Shown here piece by piece: positions 9,160 to 19,388 of a DNA stretch of 55,728 bases. A program made the position numbers and the translations under genes. The DNA comes from Astrocystis sublimbata (taxonomy: Eukaryota; Ascomycota; Sordariomycetes; Xylariales; Xylariaceae): positions 1-55,728 of the forward strand of contig JAJNNY010000116.1 in the NCBI GenBank assembly GCA_022453515.1, in the 5' to 3' direction. The notes below the pieces were generated by a model. That model saw only the letters and a program-made list of their open reading frames with translations. It made no database searches and was not told the origin of the DNA. How positions within the stretch are numbered: position 1 is the first letter of the stretch; every line of letters starts with the position of its first letter.

Positions 9160-11555
9160 ATGGAAGAGCGCTTCAACTTCACGGTGTCGCGGGCCGACAC
9201 GTTCCCTCATACCGATGAAAGAAGTGACCTCAAGTATCACGACAAATACGTGATCCATTATGACTTCGGCGACATCGGTAAGCAATGCTGAAATATCATA
9301 CCCTTTCTAACATGAGTTAACATGTTCCAGATAACGAATCGGCGATCTCTGAATTCCATTCTATATGTGAGAGCCTAGAGAGCCTGGGTTTGCAGCTCGA
9401 AGTGCGCGCTGGAGAGGACCAGTCACTTCTCATATTCGTGCGGTCGCCCGCAGAGCTTCTAAGCAATGAGATATACAAGTCTAGGTAGCTTTACAGTCAG
9501 CTCCCGCATGCATATCCCATAGATGCTTACCAGTCGAAACCGCAGGGTAAAGGATTGGCTCTACGGCATAACGCAGACTCAACCTCAAGTGGACAAGAAC
9601 AGCAAAGCGCAAGTCGCAAACTCCACATTCGAGGCAGAAAGTCTTCTTTGCGTCTACCATCTTGTCACCTGGTCTAAGGAAACCGGAGGGGCCGGGATCT
9701 CGATAGACTCTGGCAAATGGAAGGGCCTGAAGGCCGTCTTTCCGATACACAACGAGCCAGCAAACCGCCGGCTATTAACGCATCTTAGCAAGAGCTTGTT
9801 CTTATCTAAAAAGGACTTGGACGAGATACGCGACCTTTTTGGATCCAAGGTATGATGCACTAGTTCTGGTAGAGGGACCGCCGAGGTACTAATCACGTCC
9901 AGGTCGCCTTCTACTTTGCGTACATGCAGACATACCTACTTTTTCTCTCCTTTCCTTCCATTACCGGTATTCTCGCTTGGGTATTTCTGCCTAAGTACTC
10001 GTTTATTTATGCAATCATCACCCTTGTCGGTTGTACTGTCTTTCTCGAGTATTGGAAAATACTCCAGGCCGATCTTAGTATTCGATGGGACGTCAGGGGC
10101 GTTGCTTCGCTAAAGGCCAATCGTCCGAATTATCGCTACGAGAAGATCTTTGTCGACTCGTCCGGGAGAAAGAATTACTATTACCCAAAATGGAAGTCAT
10201 TCGCTCGACAACTTCTCCAGATCCCGTTCTTCGCACTGTGTCTTGCCACATTGGGTGTCATTATTACAGGCGCCTTTGCCATAGAGATTCTGGTCTCGGA
10301 AGCGTACCAGGGACCGTATCAATCATATCTGGTAGGATCTTTCGCCGTTTGAAACCTTGTGTTGTATTAATTCCGTCAGGAATATGTGCCTATGCTCATC
10401 TTGGCCGCGGCACTGCCATACATAAACTCGCTGCTCGAAGATACAGCCTCGTGGCTGGCCGAGTTCGAGAACCATCGTACACAGGACTACTACGAGATGT
10501 CCGTAACGCAGAAACTTTTTTTGCTCAGTTTCATCGTTAACTACCTCCCGATTCTCCTCACAGCCTTCGTTTACGTGCCTCTGGGGAATCAAATTGTGCC
10601 CTGGCTGGAATCGCACCTTCCCGGCACCCTCGGTGCCAATCTGGATCAAAACTTCTTTCAAAGGGACCCAGATCGGCTGCGTAACGAGGTCATTGCATTA
10701 ACAGTTACTGGCCAGCTATCGGACATGTTCGAGGAAATGATTCTTCCACGAGTAATGTATCGACTCCGTAGTTGGTATCATGCCTGGAAGGCATACCGCT
10801 CCCACCAAGCATCGTTCAATGCTATCTCGCCAGACGATCCAACAGAGAAGTCTTTCCTCCGTAGGGTGCGAAGGCAGGCTAGTCTACCTCCGTATAACGT
10901 TCAAGACGACATCTCGGAAATGGTCATTCAATTCGGCTATCTCGCACTCTTTGCACCAGTTTGGCCCTTGGTGTCAGTTGGGTTTTTCATCAACAACTGG
11001 ATCGAGCTACGGTCTGACTTCCTCAAAATATGCATCGAGCACCAGCGCCCTGATCCTACCAGGACTGATGGCATCGGACCTTGGATACACTCGCTTGATG
11101 CCCTGACATGGCTAGGCAGCATCTCAACAGCAGCCATTGTCCACATGTTCAGCACTGACATAAGTCGAAGCGACACCATCCTCGGTCGCGCACTTGGGGG
11201 GGCTTCTTGGTGGTCGCTTCCGATCACTATATTTGCAAGCGAGCACATATTTCTGTTCCTACGCGCAGTTGTACGCTTCGTGTTACAGGGCATTGGCTCT
11301 GAAGAGGTACGAAGAGAACGCCATGAACGATACCACCGACGGCGGAAGTTCATGGATGAGCTCGAGGCGGCACACCGGGCCAAGCAATTGTTGGACGTAG
11401 GGGCCGTCCAGAGACGCAAGTCAGTTCGTCAGGCTGACGTTGACATCTTCTGGACGAAACAAGTCGAACACGGTGCCAGTGCCGACGTTGGTGTTTCATT
11501 GATTCAAGCTCTCGCAAAGGCGTCCAAATCGAAAGCAGACAAGAAAAGCACATAA
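9160..11555 (+). CDS. Anoctamin / TMEM16 family protein (Ist2-like), complete
   Basis: Five exons: 9160-9277, 9331-9484, 9534-9849, 9903-10331 and 10380-11555, all with GT-AG introns of 48-53 bp and matching phases, giving 730 aa, close to known fungal TMEM16 proteins. Residues 1-196 are the cytosolic N-terminal domain. From exon 4 onward there are about ten hydrophobic helices. The stretch beginning EMVIQFGY and continuing through NNWIELRSD is the hallmark anoctamin segment (acidic residues near the calcium-site helices). The C-tail is Lys/Arg-rich. Family members are calcium-activated lipid scramblases or ER-plasma membrane tethers such as Ist2; which applies here is inference. The first ATG in frame (MEERFNFTV) was taken as start. 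The gene crosses the palindrome edge at 10570. Confidence 0.93.
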
Positions 11556-12233
11556 TATCTATATAAGCTACTTAGGTGTCCCTTATTAAATACCCCTTAG
11601 GCCAATGTACTAGATAAGCTTATATTCATTTCATTTCCTTACGTTCATTTGTTCCGCTACATTCAACCATATCGAGCCGCCTTAGCTAATCACTCGGCTA
11701 AACGAAGAATCTATATATAGTAGTGCATGCCTTGGGTAGCATCGCATGTCGTATCGGATCTATATGACCGTATTAATAGCACATATTCTGGCCAGTTAAA
11801 AGAAGCAGCGGCTGCGCTGTCATGGCCCCCTGCATTGTTGTTTTTTATTGTATGCCTAAAGCTTATGTTACGGGAGGCTTCGCTTTAGTATCGGTCATAT
11901 TGCCTTGGCAGGTTATTCGAAGAGTTGCTTGCTTCTAACGGGATATTCATCAGGTGTTGTTTCGCAAACGACCTCTTCTGCCTCGAGTGTGGGTGAACCT
12001 GAACTTTGAGCAAGGTTCATATCCAGGCATCCCATCCAAGCGTGTGGTAACACCCATCATTATGACTTGTGCCCCCAAGTTTCATAACGCGTCATATTGG
12101 AGCCTATTGGTTCATATAGAATTGGCCCCCATGATGGACTTTGGTGTCAAAACTTGTAGTTAAATACCATCTGTTCTCAAGCTTTTCTTGATGACAATAC
12201 CACAGCCAAAGCATTTGATTGAATCTATCAAAC
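11556..12233. other. Intergenic region between anoctamin and first DUF3176 gene
   Basis: About 680 bp of AT-rich sequence with no supported gene. It should contain the anoctamin 3'UTR and the promoter of the DUF3176 gene, as both genes run on the plus strand. Confidence 0.5.
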
Positions 12234-14264
12234 ATGACGAGAATCCGTGGGCAAGATCGGGGCGACTCTACGGCGCCTTTCTCGTTACACCTTAGCAGAC
12301 TATTGTCTGACACATGGGTGTGGGAGATAGTTTCAATTGTCCTAAGTGGCATTTTTCTCGCTCTGATCATAATCATTCTCAAAATCCACAATGGAAAGGA
12401 GGTGCCTCAATTAGCCTACGGCATTACCCTTAATGCCATCATCTCCACTCTTGCAACATTCTCCAAGTCCTCTTTGCTCGTTGCCGTCGCCGCGTTCATC
12501 AGCCAACTCAAATGGCACTGGTATCGGAACTCGGATGGGAAGCGTCTCTTCGACATGCAGCTGTTCGACGATGCCAGTCGCGGGCCTCTAGGTGCGATTC
12601 AAATCTTGGCCAGGGTATCTCGATGGCCATTTCTTTCTGTCGGTGCTGTTGTGTTTGTATTGGTGGCGGCATTCGATCCATTCATACAGCAAGTGATTGC
12701 TTATTCGACTCAAACCATGGCTTCGAACAGTCCATCAAGCCAGCCTTCGAATACCTTTCGCGCTGAGAACTTTATTGCGCGACACAAAGCCAACGACCCG
12801 ACCGTCGATGTTGACGATCTTCTGCAACTTGTGGCAGCCAGCTTGTGGGACTTTCAATCCAATCAGGCTGGTGTACCCGATGTTCACTGTCCAACCGGTA
12901 ATTGCACATGGCCCAAGTTCGAAAGTTTGGCACTGTGCACGTCTTGTGAACACAAAACGCAAGATTTTCCGCAATCCGAGTGTGCTCTGTCATGGAATGC
13001 CTCAGAGGTACAATCCGCAATGTCTGATAATATTTCCGACTTTGTCCCCCTGAACAAAACCTGTGGACTTGAACTACCCGCAGATCTATCTTGTCATGCA
13101 TTACCCGAGTTTACTATTAATGCAGAGGTAGGGAGAAGGTTGCCGGATCACCTTTGGTACGCGAGTGATGTCACCTACCCAAATCATATTTTTGGGTCTG
13201 AGATCATTTTACCTATAAGTGAGCTTGGGCGTAATGGAACTGAGCACCCGATACTCTTTTTCAATTCGGATATTTCCCCTACAGAATCATGGAGTCTTTT
13301 AAGCTTCTGCGATTTGGAAATCCAACGAAAGAGTATCCGTGGCATCTCGTCACTTGCAATAAAAAAGGCCACAGTTTGTCAATTGACGCCTTGCATCCAA
13401 ACCTACTCTCTTAGCGTCACGAATAGTACACCGACATTTTCAGTTCTTGGGAAACGCTATGGATCTTGGGCCTTCGATGCAACAGGCTTTCGGTACCGCG
13501 ACGGAAAGCTTCATAATGCCACCGATGGCCTGCCTTTCACGGAATCCCTAAACCCATCATGGAGTCACATAGGTGGTCAGAACGGCCAATACTTCAATCT
13601 TGCGAATACCACGTCACACTATGACTTCAACAGCCCATATTCAATCAAGTACGAAGACTTGTATCCGTTGTATAGTCTGGACGGTCTATTAAATGGTGAA
13701 ATACCTGTTACAGACAGTTTTAAACATGTTAAGGGCAATAGTTATATTAACTCGACAGCTTTACAGTTCAAAGAAGAATATTTTCATTTGCGCAGTTTTC
13801 AGAGAAGCTCAGGGATGATGTTTAAAGGCGCTGAGCATTTGAATCTTCGACAGATCATGAAAAGGGGTGGCCTAACTAAGGCCCTCCCGCAGGTCGCTAG
13901 CGGAATCAACAAATATATACGCGAAAAGGGCGGAACCGCGGTACCTGGACAATCTTACACCCTTGTCGTGCTCGTCAACGTCCGCTGGGGGTAGCTGTCG
14001 CTACCTGCAGCGACCTGGGCCATCGGGGCAGTATTTTTCTTCGCAACGATTCGGATATGCCGCGATGACAAGCAGATGTTATGGAAAGGCTCAAGTCTTC
14101 CGCTATTCTATCACGGGCTTACTAATGAAGATCTTGAAAGCCTTGAGGCAACGGCAAACAATAGAGACGACGTCAGCGCTATGGAGAGCGCCTCCAAGAA
14201 AGTACATGTCAGGTTTCCGAAGGATGCAAACCCTCCCCAACTTCGACTAGCGAAACGCAGATGA
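12234..14264 (+). pseudogene. DUF3176-type membrane protein interrupted by an in-frame TAG
   Basis: One reading frame runs from ATG 12234 to TAA 14262-14264, interrupted once by TAG at 13992-13994. Up to that stop it codes 586 aa; with it read through, about 676. Typical DUF3176 order: first membrane helix at about 30-55, a second hydrophobic segment, an FDDASRGP motif, a third helix ending in FDPFIQQ, then a long glyco-rich outer domain starting with the CPTGNCTWP motif. The last membrane helix (LPAATWAIGAVFFF) and the cytosolic tail lie after the TAG, where the family usually has Trp in this context, so TGG to TAG is the simplest history. The product may be truncated without its last membrane anchor, or this is a base error. 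Function of the family is unknown. Confidence 0.8.
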
Positions 14265-14482
14265 GTCGTCGGGGGTGGGAGACGTTGATACTTGCGGTCT
14301 GCACGATGTGGACTGTTCACAAGGCACTCGACCCTATGAGCAATAGGAGCTGCCTGACATGCCTTAATGCTCTCGCTCGAGCACGCCGATGAGAAAGAAG
14401 GCAAGCACTACTTCAAGCCTCTCATCCTTGCGCTCATCAAGCATCGTTCACGTAGCAATCTGGGGAACAGGCTCCTCACTAT

Positions 14483-15701
14483 TCATGGATTTAATTGTAT
14501 CGAGAAACTTGCAGTACTTAACCTATCCAATATCCGATCCTCAGCCTCCCCTACCTCGTCACGTACATAACTTTCTATATCTACCTTCAAGCCGTAGTAC
14601 TCATCTTCTGTCTGCTGACCTATGTCCTCTGTCACTCTCTGTTGCTGAAGGGTTAGCTGCTCGTCAACGTAGTCGATGACGCGATTCTCCAAGTCTTTCA
14701 GCTGCTTGGCTACGTCGCGTCTCAGATGGCCAAGCTTGTTTTCTATCATGTGGGCGCAGATGTCCTCGATGTATTTGCGGTCCAATTGTTTACGAGGTAG
14801 CCGGTCGGTTTCAGGGCTGCTGAGCCGCCGGCGTTTGGATGGCCCAGGCACTACCAAAGTATCAATATGCATCCACTAGCAAGCACAGGTGGGGGCCATT
14901 GGTAAACTTACATGCCGGTGGGGGTCCTGGAGGAAGGTCATCATAGGAGGGAGGGTTCTCGGCAGGAGGTTCGATGATGGAGGCACGTCCTTCATCCCCA
15001 CTCACGGCAGCTCTCACGGGGCGGACAAGACCGTCGCCTTCGAGCAATCTCCCTCCAACGCCACCATATGCACTGGGATCGTTGCTGTGGGCTTCGATAG
15101 ACTTGAGCTCATTGCGAGACACGGCCTGGCAGAGGGCAACTAGTCTCTGGCGCGGTAGATGTCGGGTGGGTATCTTGGCGTAGATGGAGAAAGTGGCCTG
15201 TTGAGCTGCTGCTCGCAGGGAGTCGAGCAGGTTGCCTGATGCTTGATTGCGGGGGGCAAGGGATTCCTTGGGCACAAAGAGGGCCGGGCATCTGCTTAGG
15301 CTGAATTGTAGACCCACAGTCTCGGATCCAAGCTCACGCGCTTCTGCCGCGCATGGCGCATCATCGAGCACGAGAGACTGTACGCGTTCAGGGTGGAGGA
15401 AGAGAAAGATGGCGGTGTTGCGCGCGCGGGGGTGGGACTTCAGCGCAACGGCAGCACGTAGTTTGCAGAAGGCCTTGCTCGAGCGGGCATGGTAGTGCAA
15501 GTCGAGTTGCAAGTTGGACAGAGACTGGTCCTCGCCATCAGAGCTGCGCCATGTGATCGTGGCGGGCTGAGCTGTGACGTCGATGTCGGAGCTGGTGGTG
15601 GTGGTGGCGCTGGATGAGATATCAGTGGGCGGGATGCTGGCCCGGCCACCTCGGAGATCGGAATCAGAGTCGGACGCGGAGGCAGACGCTGTCGACGACA
15701 T
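14483..15701 (-). CDS. Conserved fungal hypothetical protein with Ser-rich N-terminus and coiled-coil tail
   Basis: Two exons on the minus strand: 15701-14916 and 14854-14483. The intron of about 61 bp has donor GTAAGT and acceptor GGTAG, which keeps the frame (PPPA then LPGPSKRRR). A nearer AG would give a 36-bp intron out of phase and was discarded. The N-terminus is a Ser/Asp/Thr-rich tract, followed by a globular part of about 180 aa (TITWRSSDGED to RNELKSIEAH), a Pro-rich linker, a basic patch KRRR (possible nuclear signal) and a charged helical tail rich in Asp/Glu/Gln/Lys. I cannot name the family. The 3' end may have a further intron (a GTTAAG donor lies near the stop). It is convergent with the DUF3176 gene. 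Confidence 0.65.
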
Positions 15702-17176
15702 CTACACTGTATCACCTAAAGTCAAGTAAGCTCACGCAAACATGTCACGTAGAATCAGTCAAAAGAGAAACGGCAAAGCCCCTCTGTCCCCGGTGACAGG
15801 GACAGAGCATCCCACCCGCCCAGGCTTCTAGCAGAGAGCAGCCTTGACTCCCGATCGGATGAACGCGAGCACAGAGACGAGAGGTTCGGGGTTGGAGAAG
15901 TTGCAGAGGGAAGGGCAGCGTCCCCGCACGCCTTCGCCCAGCCACGCCGAACGAGGCGACGGCAGTCATCGCAGGCAGGCAGCCGCAGGTGTCGTCGTGC
16001 GCGGAGGCATTCAAACATCGCGACCCCTTGCCAGAACCCCGGGTCTTCCATCGGCCGTAGGCGATGGGTAGAAGCCGGTGCAAAGCTGGTTCTGGTTGCG
16101 AATGACCGCTCGCACTCGCCGCGTGGCCTTGAGCAGGCGTGCGCGATCACCCGCGAGGAGGCGGATACCTTTGGGCCGAGCCTTATGAATGCAAAAGTGA
16201 GGGTGAGGGTGATGGCGAGGACGATGCATCCGTCAGAGGCCACGAGGGCGGCCACCACTGGAATGCGGTGGGTGGTGGTGGTGGTGGTGGTGATGGTGGT
16301 GTGAATGGGACAATAAGAGGAGACAATGAGAGTGGAGAGGTGACAAGACGTGGCTACCTACCGGGACACGCCTAGGCAACTCGACGTGGGTCATCACGTG
16401 ACCTCACCACTATCAGAAAAGCGGATGGCTGGGGTGTGGCTAGAGTGTGGCTGAACCATCGCCAAGCTATGACATCATTCTTCATTTCACCCCGAATCCT
16501 AAAGCTTGTCTAGCATGAATACCTACATACCTAGGTAATAAAGATCTTAGCAGAATAACGAGGTATTCTTAATTATGTTTTAAGACACCTTACTAGGAGA
16601 GACAACTGCTGGGCAAGGTGCACCGGCTTCAATCAAGTCTTACCTACCGCACTGGCATCCTATTTAGCCTCGGCATACCGGCCTCCTGGTGCTCAAGGTC
16701 CATGCCTAATATACTATTTGCATTGCTTTAGCTACGTAATCCAAATAGTGAGCTGATTTTCCATGAAGGAACCCTCGATTTTGATTGTTTATGCTGATTA
16801 CAGTATACCTCTCCCGTTGGGCAATGACAGTAACACGGGAAGCCAGATCAGTCCGTGACGAGTAACTCACCAAGACTGTCGCTGCGATTCCACAAAACGC
16901 AAAAGAGGACAGATTGCAAGCATATGTATCACAACACAGATCACGAGAAACGTTGTTCGCATGCTACACAAATTCAAAACGTTTGCTTCCTCTCGACGTG
17001 GTTGTTGAAACCTGTAGCTATGAGGTGGAAACTTTTACGTCTCTGTTTTTGCTTGTCGGTTGCCTTCGTTTGCCCACCACGCATCCAAAACCCATCACCC
17101 CACCGTAGACTGTCTGCCTAGCCCACACCCGCCATCGTTCCATGCTGTCGATTGTCATAGACCGTCAATCGGTGGT
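15702..17176. other. GC-rich upstream region with GGT microsatellite, then AT-rich spacer
   Basis: 15702-16400 is strikingly GC-rich, contains long open frames on both strands without recognisable motifs, and is best read as promoter/5'UTR of the gene at 14483-15701. A (GGT)n tract lies at about 16267-16300. 16400-17176 is AT-richer and shows no gene. Confidence 0.45.
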
Positions 17177-17521
17177 CTAAGCAAATTTCTCCTCGTACCA
17201 CGGCCCACCCCCGCCCGTGCCGACACATGGGCCGGTACCACCGTTAGGGCTGACAGTGATGCTTTGAAGGGTGTTCGAACAGGTACTATCGCTGCAACGA
17301 GAGATGATGCAGTCTTGCTGGTTGGTCTTGGTGGTGTGGCACTGGACGTATCCGCCACCGCTGCCGAAGCTGCCATGGTTGGCGCAGTCGAACGAAGTGC
17401 CACCGTTGGCGTCTTGTTGGCACTGGGCATCGTAGTAGTATTTGCACCATGTTGCCTGGGTGCCTGGGATGACCGTGGCGAGAGTTGCCATAACGGCGAC
17501 GGTGAACGACTTGGAAAGCAT
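17177..17521 (-). CDS. Small cysteine-rich secreted protein (effector-like)
   Basis: Intronless 114-aa protein. Residues 1-23 form a signal peptide (Lys at 4, hydrophobic core VAVMATLATV, cleavage after GTQA). The mature part is about 91 aa with eight cysteines (about 26, 34, 46, 61, 71, 76, 81, 99), enough for four disulphides, and Gly-rich loops. The C-terminus is GGGGPWYEEKFA. The ATG is preceded on its strand by a CT-rich leader, common in highly expressed fungal genes, and a TATA box lies 105 bp upstream. Size, secretion and Cys content fit extracellular effectors or small antimicrobial proteins. No specific family recognised; activity unknown. Confidence 0.82.
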   Translation of the reverse strand: MLSKSFTVAVMATLATVIPGTQATWCKYYYDAQCQQDANGGTSFDCANHGSFGSGGGYVQCHTTKTNQQDCIISRCSDSTCSNTLQSITVSPNGGTGPCVGTGGGGPWYEEKFA

Positions 17522-17625
17522 CTTGCTTGGTGAGTGATAAGGAGATGAGATGGAGATGAGACAATTCTGGGTGTTGCTTGAGTTCTTGTGCTGTAGGTGT
17601 CAGCTTTCCGTGGCGGACTTCGACC

Positions 17626-17633
17626 TATTTATA
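17626..17633 (-). promoter_or_regulatory. TATA box of the Cys-rich secreted protein gene
   Basis: On the minus strand it reads TATAAATA, about 105 bp upstream of the ATG at 17521, and is followed by a CT-rich stretch just before the start codon. Good consensus and position for a fungal core promoter. Confidence 0.5.
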
Positions 17634-17725
17634 CTAAAATCTCGACAGCGATCTCGACAACGATTGGAATCTCGTCATGAATGCCCGCTGCTAAACGAAC
17701 GTGAAGATCATCGATGCTTTAGGTG

Positions 17726-17880
17726 AGATGCTGCGTTTCTGAGTATTACTTCAGAGCTTACTTGGTCCTAGGCAAGGCAATACGCTTACTGCTACACATG
17801 ATATCAGATCATGGACGTCTAAGGCGCGATGTTGCGTATTTGAGTATCTTGTTAAGGCTCACTTGCCCATGGGCAAGGCA
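17726..17880. repeat. Diverged direct repeat, 53 bp x 2
   Basis: 17726-17778 and 17828-17880 can be aligned along their whole length without gaps. Both begin GATGNTGCGT and end GCAAGGCA. Differences include several C/T and A/G transitions. About 49 bp separate the copies. No coding role is apparent. Confidence 0.6.
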
Positions 17881-18936
17881 GCGAGGTAAAGGACGTAAGA
17901 ACGCAAACTTTATGACGCGAAGCACCTCTCACCAGCTTGAATCATTTAACACTAGCATAATGTGAGGTAAGACTTCAATAGAAAGAATCTCTGAGTCTAG
18001 GAAAGATCAGCTAACTTAGGTGTAAACACAAAAGTCCAACTCAACAGCACGCTTACGATCGTGATATGTCTGAGACAAAGGACTATTATGGGACTACACG
18101 CGTACACTGATTCTAATTTGAACTTTGCTCGTAGCCACGTTCACATTATATCAATGCTTTCTTACGTGTAGTAAATACTCAGGCTATCTAGGCCTCGCAT
18201 AAGTGAAACATGCGGCCGGACTTCGGAGCTTAGGAACTCCGTCGTCTTGCAAGGTACTGCACTCTGTAAATGAAGCCTGAACAATACTTCACTTTGGTAT
18301 GTCAATGAGAAAGAACATAGAAGGAAGGTGGTGGCTAACATAAGCCCACCGAAGCTGAGTGAGCATAAGCACTATAATTATACCGTCGAGCCTAAGTCAC
18401 CTATAGTAACGAGTCCACGCCGCAACACCACATTTGGCAGACTTTTTGTCAGTAGTTGGGTCACCGCCTACCATGCTGCTCTCAATTGAAATGACATCAA
18501 TGATCTGTTTAAGATCGTCATCAGACATTGTGCCCGGGAAGTCTTCTTTCGTGACATGCATCTTGTTCTCGCTAGGTCTGGGACCAATAAAGGACTCTGT
18601 CAAGCAGCAGTCCGAGCTGTGTTCTAAAGATGCCTAAATAGGACAATTGGATAAAATAATCAGAGTATATTGATATAGAGGTTTTAATTATGCCTCGCAA
18701 CCACTATAGTAACGCGCCGTGCTTGGAGGTTGACACTGCGTGAACGGGGTGAACCTAAGAAGAGAGTCGCTTACCCCCCGTAGCAAGCTACATATAATCA
18801 ACAAGGCTTTAGAATGACTGCGGAGGGCTAATGACAATAATGGTGATAGGATCAGAAAAGCTGGAAGGTGGAAAGTCATATTAAATTGACCCAGAAACAC
18901 TTTAACTCTAACACGATGCTTTGTGGGAAATGACAT
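17881..18936. other. AT-rich intergenic region with one possible small ORF
   Basis: No supported gene. A 68-codon minus-strand ORF (18603-18397, starting MTESFIGPRP) has a fairly even amino acid composition and could be a small exon, but it shows no motif and no neighbouring exon. The rest shows only short chance frames. Confidence 0.35.
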
Positions 18937-18976
18937 CGGGCATGGTCTCGGGCATGGTCGCGGGCATGGTCGCGGG
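18937..18976. repeat. 12-bp tandem repeat (CGGGCATGGTCG) x 3.3
   Basis: Three consecutive copies plus CGGG. The first copy ends in T instead of G, the other two are identical. It lies in the non-coding region about 410 bp upstream of the SDR gene at 19389. Confidence 0.85.
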
Positions 18977-19388
18977 TATATATGGGACTGATAAAGCGGG
19001 ATATTAACCCCGGGGCTTCCCGTATCCCGTGGTTCCCGTAAATTCTAAGTGGGTAAGCTTGTATTATTAAGAATCGCCGTGATTGGTCACGTAGTGTTGC
19101 CGCTCGGCCAGTCTCCGGGTATAAGCTACGTTCTCTCTATGTCAATAGCTTTCCGAACCTTCTTTTTATGCCCGACGTGGTAATGAACGTGTGTAATTAG
19201 ATAAACCGAAAACATGATTAGGAAGGTGTACGGCTCTTTCTGCTATTATTTATTACGTTCATTCCTTAGCTCCCTATTATCGAGGACACCGTACGTGGCA
19301 ACAAAGACACTTGACTTAGACACTTATCTTAGGCTTACATTCCAATATCAGTACCTAGTGGAAGTGCGCAAAACCTTTCCAGTGTACC

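Larger units (their letters stand above)
5303..10570. repeat. Right arm of the 10.57-kb palindrome
   Basis: Mirror image of 1-5268. It is the more informative arm, because the anoctamin gene continues past its outer edge at 10570 into single-copy sequence and ends normally at 11555. So the right arm is probably the original locus and the left arm the copy, or the artefact. Confidence 0.95.

Noticed and set aside
14862..14916. 36-bp intron in the conserved hypothetical gene
   Set aside because: Too short for this group and out of phase; a 61-bp intron ending GGTAG restores the frame.
15755..16258. 167-codon minus-strand ORF in the GC-rich island
   Set aside because: Overlapping open frames exist on both strands, with no motif or sensible composition; explained by low stop density in GC-rich DNA.
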